From: Clostridia bacterium
Lineage (GTDB): Bacteria; Bacillota; Clostridia; Oscillospirales; CAG-272
Direction: 5' to 3'
Length of the DNA: 64,000 bases
Assembly: GCA_017547755.1 (NCBI GenBank)
Contig: JAFYOX010000093.1
Span: forward strand, 1 to 64,000
The position numbers and the translations under genes were made by a program. The notes beneath the pieces were generated by a model, which saw only the letters and a program-made list of their open reading frames with translations, ran no database searches and was not told the DNA's origin. The stretch's first letter is position 1. The number at the start of each line of letters is the position of its first letter. This document shows positions 16,932 to 24,875 of this stretch, in pieces.

Positions 16932-18134
16932 ATGATTACAGTTTTTATCAGCTACCGCAGAGAAGGCGGTGAACTCTTCGCACGCAGCATCACCGAACAT
17001 TTTCTGAGGAAATATAAAAACATCGATCTGTTCTACGACGTCGAATCCATGAAGACCGGCGATTTCAACCGGCAGATCTATCGTGAAATCCAAAAACGTG
17101 ACTGCGTGATCCTCCTGCTTCCGAAAAATGCCCTCGACCGCTGCGTCAGCCCGAACGACTGGGTACGCCTGGAGATCGCATACGCTCTCAGATGCAGAAA
17201 ACCGATCATTCCGCTGGAAATGGAAGGCTTTGAATGGCCTGCGGAACTCCCGGAAGACATCAATGCCGTCCGCTACAAACAGGGCATGCGCGCCTCAAAC
17301 GATATGTTCGAAGCACGCATGGAAAAACTGGCGGAAATGATCCATGAAGCGGTCGGGAAGAAATACCGTCCGAAGAAAAATCCGCTTCCGTTCGTTCTGA
17401 CCGCCGCCGCAGCGATCCTGCTTTCAGCCCTCGTCCTTCCGCATTTTCTCTCCGGCAATCCTGCTTCCGGGGATGTCTCTCTTCCGCAGACGTCACCTTC
17501 GGAAATCACGGACGATTCTCCGGCACAGACGATTCCTTCGGAAATTACGATCGATTCTTCTCCGGCACAGACGATTTCGCCGGTACAGGTTTCCGAGCCT
17601 TATCTCACACTCTACGGAGCCGCACAATCTTCCGGCAGCTATCTTTGGCGTGCCGCGCTGCCACAGACCAAGTCCCTGGATTACTGGATCTCCGATTCCG
17701 AAGAAGCTGTCTCTCAGAATACTCTGCGCGGATCGTCCGCCTATCTGCAGGAGATGGGAACCTCATCCATCGACGCACACTGCACGCTCTATCTGAACGC
17801 ATCCTGTGCAGACGGATCCTCGTTCACAAGCTATTATCATCTGTCTGCCGCGGAAGAGGAATTCACCTCTTCCGACGAAAAAAACTACCCGTACTTTACC
17901 GTCACACCGGATGGAGATTCCCTGCTCCTCGAACTCGGCAGTCTCAGCAATACGCTGAAATATTCCTATGAATGGCTCGGCACAAACCACATGTATTCCC
18001 TGATAAATCCGACGGAGTCCTGCATGAACCTCGAACTCCCCGATCTTTCCGAACCGCAGTGGCTCATTGTTACCGTCCAGAGCACCACCGGAAATTTCAC
18101 AGTCAAATTCCTGCGGATCAGTTCCGCCGAATAA
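16932..18134 (+). CDS. TIR-domain membrane protein with extracytoplasmic domain
   Basis: 400 residues. Residues 1-140 are a TIR domain: VFISYRREGGELFA, LFYDVESMKTGDF (BB-loop region), DCVILLLPKNALDRC, then DWVRLEIAYALRCRKPIIPL, where Glu81 after Trp77 is in the place of the NADase catalytic glutamate. One transmembrane helix follows (about 152-173), then a Ser/Thr/Pro linker with two imperfect copies of PSEIT-DSPAQTI (190-215), and a ~180-residue C-terminal domain that should lie outside the cell and matches nothing I recognise. GGAGGC precedes the start. It stands alone between the inverted-repeat island and the sialic acid genes. NAD cleavage on an outside signal is a possible role, by inference. 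Confidence 0.85.
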   Translation: MITVFISYRREGGELFARSITEHFLRKYKNIDLFYDVESMKTGDFNRQIYREIQKRDCVILLLPKNALDRCVSPNDWVRLEIAYALRCRKPIIPLEMEGFEWPAELPEDINAVRYKQGMRASNDMFEARMEKLAEMIHEAVGKKYRPKKNPLPFVLTAAAAILLSALVLPHFLSGNPASGDVSLPQTSPSEITDDSPAQTIPSEITIDSSPAQTISPVQVSEPYLTLYGAAQSSGSYLWRAALPQTKSLDYWISDSEEAVSQNTLRGSSAYLQEMGTSSIDAHCTLYLNASCADGSSFTSYYHLSAAEEEFTSSDEKNYPYFTVTPDGDSLLLELGSLSNTLKYSYEWLGTNHMYSLINPTESCMNLELPDLSEPQWLIVTVQSTTGNFTVKFLRISSAE

Positions 18135-18152
18135 ACGAATAAAACCACCGCA

Positions 18153-18187
18153 AAAACCGCCCGGTATTCCGCATACCGGACGGTTTT
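18153..18187. terminator. Bidirectional intrinsic terminator
   Basis: Stem AAAACCG-C-CCGGTA paired with TACCGG-A-CGGTTTT around loop TTCCGC, with T-rich flanks on both sides. It separates the converging TIR and sialidase genes. Confidence 0.85.
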
Positions 18188-18201
18188 CTTCACTTTATTC
18201 T

Positions 18202-19188
18202 TCAGATTTCCACTTCCGCGGCGCGGATCTCGTTTTCCTGCCGGGATTCGTACACCACGAACGCCGTGCCTGTCACGGGATTGATGCAGACGTCGCTGTA
18301 GCCGCCGCTTTCGTTCAGCAGGACACGTTCCCACGTTTCCCCGAAGTCCGCCGAACGGGACAGCGACACGTTCACACGCCCGTTTTCCGACACGCAGTTC
18401 GAGAAGTACAGGACGTCGTCCTTTGCCGTCATGCCGGCCGCACAGATCGGGTCGGGCAGGTTTTCCGCGATGTGCAGGTCACGCCATCCCGACGCGCCGT
18501 CGTCCGAGACCGCGATGTATCTCCGGTGCCGGTCGGACACGTTCCGGATATTCATGAAGATCCCGCGCGAGGTCTCCGCCATGCACGCTTCGTTCGGGTC
18601 GGGAACCTCCGTGATCGGCAGGATATCCCCGCGGTGCCACGTTTCGCCGCCGTCTTCGCTGACCATCGCTGCGGCAACGCTCGGATGATGCGCGAAAATA
18701 TTCGTGATATTCGATGTCAGCCAGACCGTCAGGAGGATCCGTCCGTCCTTTGTCACCGTACCGTGACCGGGACCCGTCGCCGCGACCGTCCAGGCATAAT
18801 CGGGACGGAATTCTTCGAACGCATCGAGGATCTCCACCCTCTCCGTCCACGTTTCGCCCTTGTCATAGCTGAATTTACAGAAGGGACGCTTGTAGTTTTC
18901 CAGCCATACGAACACGATCTTCCCATCAGGCATGACCGCCATCACGGGATTGTTGACCGTATTCTTCCCTTCGCCGGACGCGATATAGGTCTCCGCCGAC
19001 CATGTTTTTCCGCCGTCGGCGGATTTTTTCATGCCGATCTCCGACACCGACCAGTCGTTTCGCCCCATGCGGCATTCGTAATAAACGAGCATCGTCCCGT
19101 CGTCACACACCACGATCCCGGGAATGCGGTTGTGGCAGAACCCGTTCTCCCCGGCAGTGTAAATTACTTTGTCATTCAGGACTTTCAT
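18202..19188 (-). CDS. Exo-alpha-sialidase (BNR/Asp-box) family protein
   Basis: 328 residues. A six-bladed propeller is indicated by four Asp-box motifs: SADGGKTW (56-63), SYDKGETW (107-114), SEDGGETW and SADFGETW. Arg21 in CHNRIPGIV is placed like the first arginine of the sialidase triad. There is no signal peptide, so it should act in the cytoplasm on imported sialosides or sialic-acid-like compounds. The next gene upstream on the strand is an N-acetylneuraminate lyase, which supports a sialic acid role. Some members of this family act on other sugars, so the substrate is likely but not certain. Confidence 0.82.
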   Translation of the reverse strand: MKVLNDKVIYTAGENGFCHNRIPGIVVCDDGTMLVYYECRMGRNDWSVSEIGMKKSADGGKTWSAETYIASGEGKNTVNNPVMAVMPDGKIVFVWLENYKRPFCKFSYDKGETWTERVEILDAFEEFRPDYAWTVAATGPGHGTVTKDGRILLTVWLTSNITNIFAHHPSVAAAMVSEDGGETWHRGDILPITEVPDPNEACMAETSRGIFMNIRNVSDRHRRYIAVSDDGASGWRDLHIAENLPDPICAAGMTAKDDVLYFSNCVSENGRVNVSLSRSADFGETWERVLLNESGGYSDVCINPVTGTAFVVYESRQENEIRAAEVEI

Positions 19189-19215
19189 GATATTTTATCT
19201 CCTTTTTTATCCGAA

Positions 19216-19250
19216 TGGGGAGAACCTTTTCCTTAAAAAGGTTCTCCCCA
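19216..19250. repeat. Family A hairpin
   Basis: TGGGGAGAACC paired with GGTTCTCCCCA around TTTTCCTTAAAAA. It lies between nanA and the sialidase gene of the same strand, so it may attenuate read-through from nanA into the sialidase gene. Confidence 0.75.
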
Positions 19251-19257
19251 AGAAACT

Positions 19258-20136
19258 TTATTTCTTGATCAGCGGTACTGCGTAATCGGTGAGGGACTTC
19301 TTCTGTTCGCAGGTGAGTGCGGAGAACGGGGGACGGCTGTCGCCCATGTCGAGACCGAACGTGTCGAGGATCGCCTTGGAGCCGGGCATGACGCCGTACT
19401 TCAGGAGTTCCGCGATGACGAGGTTCGCTTCGTTCTGGATCGCCTGCATGCCTTCGATGTCCTTCTTTGCGAAGAGTTCCATGATCCTGATGAACTTCTT
19501 CGCCATGAAGTTGTAGGTGGAGCCGATGCCGCCGTCTGCGCCGGACATCATGCCGCACGCGAACATTTCGTCGAAGCCGTTGAGCATGACCTTGTCCGGG
19601 AACGCGTTCTTGATGCGCTGCATCTTGAAGAAGTCGGACGCGGTATACTTCACGCCGATGATGCGTTCGTCCTTCAGAAGCGTGCAGATGTCGTCAAACG
19701 ACAGTTCCACGCCGGACAGTACGGGGATATTGTAGATCAGAAGAGGCATTCCGCACGCATCCACAATGTCGAAGTAATACTTCATGACTTCCTTCGCGGA
19801 GAACTTGTAGTAGAACGGCGCGACCGCGGAGACCGCGTCATACTTCAGTTCCGCCGCATACTTCGCAAAGCCGATCGCCTGTGCGGTCGAGATGCAGCCG
19901 ACGTGCGCGATGCAGGACGCACGGTCGCCGACGGTTTCCTTCACGGTTTTGTACACGTGACGGCGTTCTTCATCGGACAGCAGGAACGCTTCCCCGGAGC
20001 TTCCGTTGACGTAGAAGCCGGATACGCCCTGCGCGAGGTTGAATTCGGTCAGCTTGATGAGCTGTTCGGTATTGACGCTGCCGTCCTTTGCGAACGGGGT
20101 AAAAATTGCGGGAATCACTCCGCCGATCTTTTTCAT
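19258..20136 (-). CDS. nanA: N-acetylneuraminate lyase
   Basis: 292 residues, a DapA-superfamily TIM barrel. NanA splits N-acetylneuraminate into N-acetylmannosamine and pyruvate. Schiff-base Lys163 sits in GVKYTASDFFKMQR, whose KYTxSD form is typical of the lyase and not of dihydrodipicolinate synthase; Tyr135 in LLIYNIP and the pyruvate-binding GSSGE (46-50) are present. CGGAGGG precedes the start, and a promoter with TGTGC-TATAAT lies at 20192-20220. Neighbours are a sialidase and an SGNH hydrolase. The nanE, nanK and permease genes are not in the window. Confidence 0.92.
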   Translation of the reverse strand: MKKIGGVIPAIFTPFAKDGSVNTEQLIKLTEFNLAQGVSGFYVNGSSGEAFLLSDEERRHVYKTVKETVGDRASCIAHVGCISTAQAIGFAKYAAELKYDAVSAVAPFYYKFSAKEVMKYYFDIVDACGMPLLIYNIPVLSGVELSFDDICTLLKDERIIGVKYTASDFFKMQRIKNAFPDKVMLNGFDEMFACGMMSGADGGIGSTYNFMAKKFIRIMELFAKKDIEGMQAIQNEANLVIAELLKYGVMPGSKAILDTFGLDMGDSRPPFSALTCEQKKSLTDYAVPLIKK

Positions 20137-20191
20137 AGAGATACCCTCCGGTTTTTATTGATTTTTGTGCATAATATTCAGCATTTGTTTC

Positions 20192-20220
20192 ATTATAGCA
20201 CAGGTTCTTGTGGAAATCAA
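20192..20220 (-). promoter_or_regulatory. Sigma-A promoter of nanA
   Basis: On the minus strand: -35 TTGATT (20215-20220), 17-base spacer ending TGTGC, -10 TATAAT (20192-20197). Confidence 0.8.
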
Positions 20221-20235
20221 GCGATTCTCCGGGAT

Positions 20236-21093
20236 TTACCGGGAGATAATTTTCCCGATCGCCGTCATGATCTCCCGGGCATAGATCGCGTGCCCCTCTT
20301 CGTCCGGATGCCAGTTGTCCGAAAAATGCGCGTGACCGATCGCACGGTTCGCGTCAACCAGGCAGAATCCGTTTTCCAGCGCCGCTTCCCGGCTCACGCA
20401 GATATATTCCGCATAATCGATCTCCGAAAACGGCTTTGCCGTCGGGCCTTCGATATCCTGCACCGTCATCAGCACCGGATATGCGTTTTGGCATCCCGTG
20501 AGAATCTTCGCCAGATTCGCTTTCACCTCGTCGAGCGGGATATGGTTCAGCCAGTCGTTGATACTGTGCGCTTCCGCAACGATGCAGCACGGATCGAACG
20601 CCTTCACGTAATCCCCGTAGAACTGTTCGAGATACCGTCTCGTCGTGCAGCTGCCGACGCCCGCGTTGATGACCGCGTAATCCCCGGAGTAATATTCCGC
20701 CCGGTACAGGTACATCGGTTCGGGAACGGTGATCACCAGCTCCCCGTTTTCGTCCGTCCGTGCGGCGATCAGCGGACTGCGGCTGATGCCGTCGATGACC
20801 GGAGCCACCTTATAGTTGTTGTGCCCGTCAAAGCGGAAGACGAACCGCGCGGCAGAGCAGACCTGTCCCGTCCGGTATTCGCCTTCGATGATCCTGCGCG
20901 GCTCTTCTTCCGCCGCGCGCGAATCCGTGAGACGGTTGACTTCGTCCCGCACGAGATTGACGTAAAACGGTACGTCAAACGGCGACGGACGCAGTTCCCC
21001 CGCCTGTACGCCCGGATCGGTAAAATGTTCGTACAGTCCCGCAGGACCCTGTCCCCATGTATGGGAGTCGCCGGTACAGATAATGAATTTCAT
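20236..21093 (-). CDS. SGNH/GDSL-family hydrolase
   Basis: 285 residues. Block I is GDSHTWGQG with Ser10 as likely nucleophile; the C-terminal block DNWHPDEEGH supplies the Asp and His of the triad, and an Asn in SINDW fits block III. No signal peptide. Family members are esterases on acyl or acetyl groups. The position beside nanA and a sialidase makes a sialate O-acetylesterase role attractive, but it has its own promoter (21144-21172) and the evidence is only context. Confidence 0.82.
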   Translation of the reverse strand: MKFIICTGDSHTWGQGPAGLYEHFTDPGVQAGELRPSPFDVPFYVNLVRDEVNRLTDSRAAEEEPRRIIEGEYRTGQVCSAARFVFRFDGHNNYKVAPVIDGISRSPLIAARTDENGELVITVPEPMYLYRAEYYSGDYAVINAGVGSCTTRRYLEQFYGDYVKAFDPCCIVAEAHSINDWLNHIPLDEVKANLAKILTGCQNAYPVLMTVQDIEGPTAKPFSEIDYAEYICVSREAALENGFCLVDANRAIGHAHFSDNWHPDEEGHAIYAREIMTAIGKIISR

Positions 21094-21143
21094 GGAAAGA
21101 TCCTCCGAATTCTATCGCTGAACGCAATTTCATTTGTCCCCCC

Positions 21144-21172
21144 ATTATAGCACAGCCGAATGTTTTTTTCAA
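21144..21172 (-). promoter_or_regulatory. Sigma-A promoter of the SGNH hydrolase gene
   Basis: On the minus strand: -35 TTGAAA (21167-21172), 17-base spacer ending TGTGC, -10 TATAAT (21144-21149). It is back to back with the promoter at 21191-21219, with 18 bases between the two -35 boxes. Confidence 0.75.
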
Positions 21173-21190
21173 TGAAAAACCCGCTATCCC

Positions 21191-21219
21191 TTGATTCCCG
21201 TTCCATTTTATGTTATAAT
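21191..21219 (+). promoter_or_regulatory. Sigma-A promoter of the solute-binding lipoprotein gene
   Basis: -35 TTGATT (21191-21196), 17-base spacer, -10 TATAAT (21214-21219). Confidence 0.75.
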
Positions 21220-21264
21220 CAACCCAACTCATTCTATGATCTATCATTTATACGGAGGCAATCC

Positions 21265-22818
21265 ATGAAAAAGAAGAGACTTCTCTCCGCGCTGCTCTGT
21301 GCGATCATGCTGGCGTCCGCCATCCTGACCGGCTGTTCCGAAAGCGGCGCCAACGCGGACGAAACCACATCCGTGACTCCCGACGCGGCGGCCGAAATCA
21401 CTGCGGAAGGCGGCGAAGCATCCGCGGAAGCATCCGGCGAAGCCGAAGGTCTGATCGCCATCGAAGCCGACTACGACTGGACGGCAGGCGTTCAGAAGAA
21501 GGACTACGAAGGCTACGAATACACCATCCTCAACGGCTGTACCGCAAGCTGGTATTCCTACAACTCCATTTCTCCCGAAGAAACCACCGGTGAACCCGTA
21601 AACGACGCGTTCATCGAACGTGAAAACCGTACCGAAGAATTCCTCAACATCAGCATCACGGAACTCCACGACGGCGACTCCATGAATATCCTCAAGAACG
21701 CGGTCAAGTCCGGTTCCAACGACTTCGACTACGGCAACGTTACCCTCATGAACTGCTACGCAGTCGCAATGGAAGGCAACGTCTTCGACCTCAACACCCT
21801 CGCGGCGGACGCAGGCGTGGACCTCTCCAATGTATGGTGGGACCAGAATGCACGCGACAGCCTGACCATCAACAACCAGCTCTACTTCATGACGAGCGAC
21901 GCGGACACCACCCGTTTCGACAGTATCCGTTCCCTGTACTTCAACAAGGAAATGATCGAACAGAACGGTCTCCAGAACCCCTACGAACTCGTTGACGCCA
22001 ACCAGTGGACGGTTGACAAGTTCACCGAAATGTGCACCTCCGTCATCGTGGACAAGGACGGCGACGGCGTCTTCACCGATGCGGACCAGTACGGCTGGAT
22101 CAGCTACACCGAAATCATGTCCGACCTTCTGATGTGCGGCATGGGTGCGAAATTCGTTACCAAGGACGCAGAAACCGGCATGCTCATTGACGGTACCACC
22201 GGCGAAAACTTTGTTGATATGTACAACAAGGTCATCAACATCCTCCACACCCAGAAGAACGCAGTGTTTGATGTCCGCGCATCCGCGCATGCAAGCCACC
22301 TCCGCGGTCTCGGCGACCGTGCGCAGGAAACCATCTTCACCGAAAACGGCGCACTCTTCTATTCCGAATGTATGGCATGGACCCGCGTACTCCGCGACAT
22401 GGAAGCCGACTTCGGCGTTCTGCCGCCTCCGAAGTACAACGAAGACCAGGAACGTTACTACTCCATCATCCTCAACCCCTTCATGCAGATGATCCCCGTA
22501 ACCTCCGAAGACCCGCTCCGTACCCTGCACGTGCTTGACGTCTTCTCCGCGGCTTCCCACGACACCGTTGTCGACGCTTACGTCAACGTAACCCTCACCG
22601 GTAAGGTTGCCCGTGACCAGGACACCGTCCGCATGCTCCACCTCGTCTTCGACGAACTCTACTACAACATCCACTTCAGCAGCGTCTCCATCCGCAGTAC
22701 CGTCAACGGCGCAATCTCTTCCGGCTCCGACGCCATCGCGTCCACCCTCAAGAAGATGGACAAAGCTACCACCAAGCAGCTCGCCAAGACCAACGAATTC
22801 TTCTTCCCGGCCGGCTGA
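21265..22818 (+). CDS. Extracellular solute-binding lipoprotein (ABC sugar-type)
   Basis: 517 residues. The signal peptide MKKKRLLSALLCAIMLASAI ends in lipobox L-T-G-Cys24, followed by an acidic Ala/Glu/Ser-rich spacer (about 25-65). The rest resembles the large type 1 family of sugar-binding proteins: FDYGNVTLMNCYAVAMEG, then LYFMTSDADTTRFDSIRSLY, and DKDGDGVFTDADQYGW. It should capture a glycan or other solute outside the cell for an ABC importer. No permease or ATPase gene follows, so it is an orphan component here. The start at 21265 has CGGAGG at the right spacing; the longer open frame from 21160 would include the promoter. Confidence 0.85.
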   Translation: MKKKRLLSALLCAIMLASAILTGCSESGANADETTSVTPDAAAEITAEGGEASAEASGEAEGLIAIEADYDWTAGVQKKDYEGYEYTILNGCTASWYSYNSISPEETTGEPVNDAFIERENRTEEFLNISITELHDGDSMNILKNAVKSGSNDFDYGNVTLMNCYAVAMEGNVFDLNTLAADAGVDLSNVWWDQNARDSLTINNQLYFMTSDADTTRFDSIRSLYFNKEMIEQNGLQNPYELVDANQWTVDKFTEMCTSVIVDKDGDGVFTDADQYGWISYTEIMSDLLMCGMGAKFVTKDAETGMLIDGTTGENFVDMYNKVINILHTQKNAVFDVRASAHASHLRGLGDRAQETIFTENGALFYSECMAWTRVLRDMEADFGVLPPPKYNEDQERYYSIILNPFMQMIPVTSEDPLRTLHVLDVFSAASHDTVVDAYVNVTLTGKVARDQDTVRMLHLVFDELYYNIHFSSVSIRSTVNGAISSGSDAIASTLKKMDKATTKQLAKTNEFFFPAG

Positions 22819-22837
22819 GTTAATCAAATATTCTTTC

Positions 22838-23002
22838 TCGGGGAAAACCTTTTTGAGGAAAAGGTTTTCCCCGAACCCTTTTCCAAAACCTTTTTAAGCA
22901 ATTATACAAATATAGTAGCTATGCACAGACTCCACCCAATACAACAGTTTAAAAGGTTTTGAAGGTGGTTTGGAGGAAACTTTTCTCAAAAGTTTCCTCC
23001 AA
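22838..23002. repeat. Two family A repeats facing each other
   Basis: First hairpin 22838-22874 (TCGGGGAAAACC paired with GGTTTTCCCCGA), then the shared module with ACAAATATAGTAGCTATGCA and CAGACTCCACCCAATACAAC, then hairpin 22970-23002 (TTGGAGGAAAC paired with GTTTCCTCCAA). It fills the gap after the lipoprotein gene. The CCCAATACAACAG variant is the same one found in the right arm near the MFS gene. Confidence 0.8.
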
Positions 23003-23024
23003 GCGTCTCCCCAAGCGTCTCCCC

Positions 23025-23053
23025 TTGACAAAAAAACCAAGCAGTGCTATAAT
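23025..23053 (+). promoter_or_regulatory. Sigma-A promoter of the small methyltransferase gene
   Basis: -35 TTGACA (23025-23030), 17-base spacer ending AGTGC, -10 TATAAT (23048-23053). Confidence 0.8.
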
Positions 23054-23091
23054 CACTCCGTTGAAATTTATGTACATTATGAGGTAAGATC

Positions 23092-23589
23092 ATGGGAAGA
23101 GCGACGCAGGTCAACTGTCACGGGGATGAACGCCGGTTTGAGGTTCTGGCGGAGTTTATTTATAATTATTTCGGCAGCAGCATCCGGTACATTGCCGACG
23201 TGGCAGGGGGACAGGGTGTGCTGAGCCGGCTTCTGAACAAGCATTACAACTACGAATCCGAAGTGATCGACCCCAGGCATTATACGCTGAAAGGCGTCTC
23301 CCACCGCGAAGCATACTACACGCCCGACATGGCGACATTCTACGACCTCATCGTCGGTCTGCATCCGGACGAAGCCACGCGTCCCGTTGCCGAAAGCGCC
23401 GTCTACCGCCCCGTCATCGTCGTCCCCTGCTGCAATCACTGGGACAACACCCGCAAGCTCAACTCCCTCGCCCTCGTCGACGAGATCGCCAGATTCTACG
23501 ACGAACGCTCCGTCCGTTACGAACGCATCGAATTCCCGTTCAAATACCCGAACGTCGGTCTCGTCTCCACACCTCCCGCAAAAAAATAA
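23092..23589 (+). CDS. Small SAM-dependent methyltransferase-like protein
   Basis: 165 residues. YIADVAGGQGVLSRLL (33-48) is a motif I for SAM binding, and SEVIDPRHY fits the end of strand 2. VVPCCNHW (110-117) stands where the catalytic motif IV would be and resembles the PCCHH motif of the larger methyltransferase at 9714-10886. The protein is short for a complete Rossmann methyltransferase (usually over 200 residues), so it may be a minimal form. Monocistronic, with its own promoter and terminator. The substrate is unknown. Confidence 0.65.
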   Translation: MGRATQVNCHGDERRFEVLAEFIYNYFGSSIRYIADVAGGQGVLSRLLNKHYNYESEVIDPRHYTLKGVSHREAYYTPDMATFYDLIVGLHPDEATRPVAESAVYRPVIVVPCCNHWDNTRKLNSLALVDEIARFYDERSVRYERIEFPFKYPNVGLVSTPPAKK

Positions 23590-23595
23590 ATGCTG

Positions 23596-23627
23596 TCCCC
23601 GGCGGTTCCCCATGAACCGTCCGGGGA
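23596..23627 (+). terminator. Intrinsic terminator
   Basis: TCCCCGGCGGTTC paired with GAACCGTCCGGGGA (one mismatch) around CCCAT, followed by TTTTGTGTTT, just after the small methyltransferase gene. Confidence 0.85.
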
Positions 23628-23714
23628 TTTTGTGTTTCTGCCGGAAATTTTCCAGAGATGCTTCTCCCGGGCGCATCCCCCAAAAACGAAATACTGTTTT
23701 TTTTGTGGGGATTC

Positions 23715-23743
23715 TTGTATTCGGGCGTTTTTTCGTGTATAAT
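23715..23743 (+). promoter_or_regulatory. Sigma-A promoter of trxB
   Basis: -35 TTGTAT (23715-23720), 17-base spacer, -10 TATAAT (23738-23743). Confidence 0.7.
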
Positions 23744-23809
23744 AGATATGATATTCTTTCTTTATTGTTTTGTGTTGTATATTTTCTTCCAAAATAAACG
23801 AGGTATCCC

Positions 23810-24748
23810 ATGAAAACTTACGATATTGCGATCATCGGCGGAGGTCCCGCCGGATATACTGCCGCTCTGTACAGCGGACGCGCCGGATATTCTGCCGTCG
23901 TCATCGAAAAAATGGCTCCCGGCGGTCAGATGGCAATCACTTCCAACGTCGAAAACTATCCCGGATTCGGGCCCGTCAGCGGTTTCGAGCTTGCCGAAAA
24001 AATGATGGAAGGCGCAGAACGCTTCGGTGCCGAATCCATGTTCGGCGAAGTCACCGCCGTCCGCCTCTCCGGGGAAACCAAATACATCGCCGTCGACGGC
24101 GCGGACATCGATTCCGGGGACGACGGCGTCGTTGCCGCCCGTGCGGTCGTTCTTGCGACCGGTGCGTCTCCGCGTAAGCTCGGCATCCCCGGCGAACTCC
24201 AGTACGAAGGCCGCGGCGTTTCCTACTGCGCGACCTGTGACGGTATGTTCTTCAAAGGAAAGACCGTCGTTGTCGCCGGCGGCGGCGATACGGCATTCGA
24301 GGACGCACTGTATCTCTCGAACATCTGCGAAAAAGTCTATCTCGTCCATCGCCGCGACGCATTCCGTGCGGCGGCATCCTCCGTCAAGCGTGCGGAAGCG
24401 AAGGAAAACATCGAATTCGTGAAGAACGCGCTCGTTTCCGAGATCAAGGGCGAAAACGGCAGGGTCTCCGCGCTCGTCTATACCGACAAGGACTCCGGCG
24501 AGACCCGCGAGCTCCCCTGCTCCGCCGTCTTTGCGGCGTTCGGACGTACCCCCGACACCGCCCTCTTCGACGGTCAGGTCGCTCTTGACCCGTCCGGCTA
24601 TATCGTCGCGGACGAAACCTGCCGCACCTCCGTGGACGGCGTATTCGCCGCCGGAGACGTACGCACCAAGCATCTCCGCCAGATCGTCACCGCCTGTGCG
24701 GACGGCGCGACGGCAATCTCCTTCGCCGAAGAATGGCTCAATAAATGA
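23810..24748 (+). CDS. trxB: Thioredoxin reductase
   Basis: 312 residues, the usual low-molecular-weight length. FAD-binding GGGPAGYTAALYSGR at the N-terminus, redox-active Cys140-Ala-Thr-Cys143 (CATCDGMFF), NADPH loop VAGGGDTAFEDALYL, and the C-terminal FAD motif VFAAGDVRTK. It passes electrons from NADPH to thioredoxin in the cytoplasm. No thioredoxin gene is adjacent. Its TGA stop lies inside a family B repeat that separates it from nadE. Confidence 0.95.
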   Translation: MKTYDIAIIGGGPAGYTAALYSGRAGYSAVVIEKMAPGGQMAITSNVENYPGFGPVSGFELAEKMMEGAERFGAESMFGEVTAVRLSGETKYIAVDGADIDSGDDGVVAARAVVLATGASPRKLGIPGELQYEGRGVSYCATCDGMFFKGKTVVVAGGGDTAFEDALYLSNICEKVYLVHRRDAFRAAASSVKRAEAKENIEFVKNALVSEIKGENGRVSALVYTDKDSGETRELPCSAVFAAFGRTPDTALFDGQVALDPSGYIVADETCRTSVDGVFAAGDVRTKHLRQIVTACADGATAISFAEEWLNK

Positions 24749-24854
24749 CTAAGGACTAAGGGTGAATGACTAAGGACTCATCCGAATTATCCGTCAGGCC
24801 GGAAAACTTTAAGTTTCGCCATAGTCATTCACCATTCACCATTAGCCCTTAGTC
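24747..24854. repeat. Family B palindromic repeat (copy 4)
   Basis: Arms GACTAAGGACTAAGGGTGAA and TTCACCATTAGCCCTTAGTC with loop sequence around CCGTCAGGCCGG. The trxB stop TGA (24746-24748) is read within the first bases of the repeat (ATGACTAAGG). Confidence 0.85.
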
Positions 24855-24875
24855 CAAAAAAACCGGAGGTTTTTT

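Noticed and set aside
21160..21264. A longer N-terminus for the solute-binding lipoprotein
   Set aside because: That stretch contains the divergent promoters, and the lipoprotein signal peptide begins at 21265 after a CGGAGG site.
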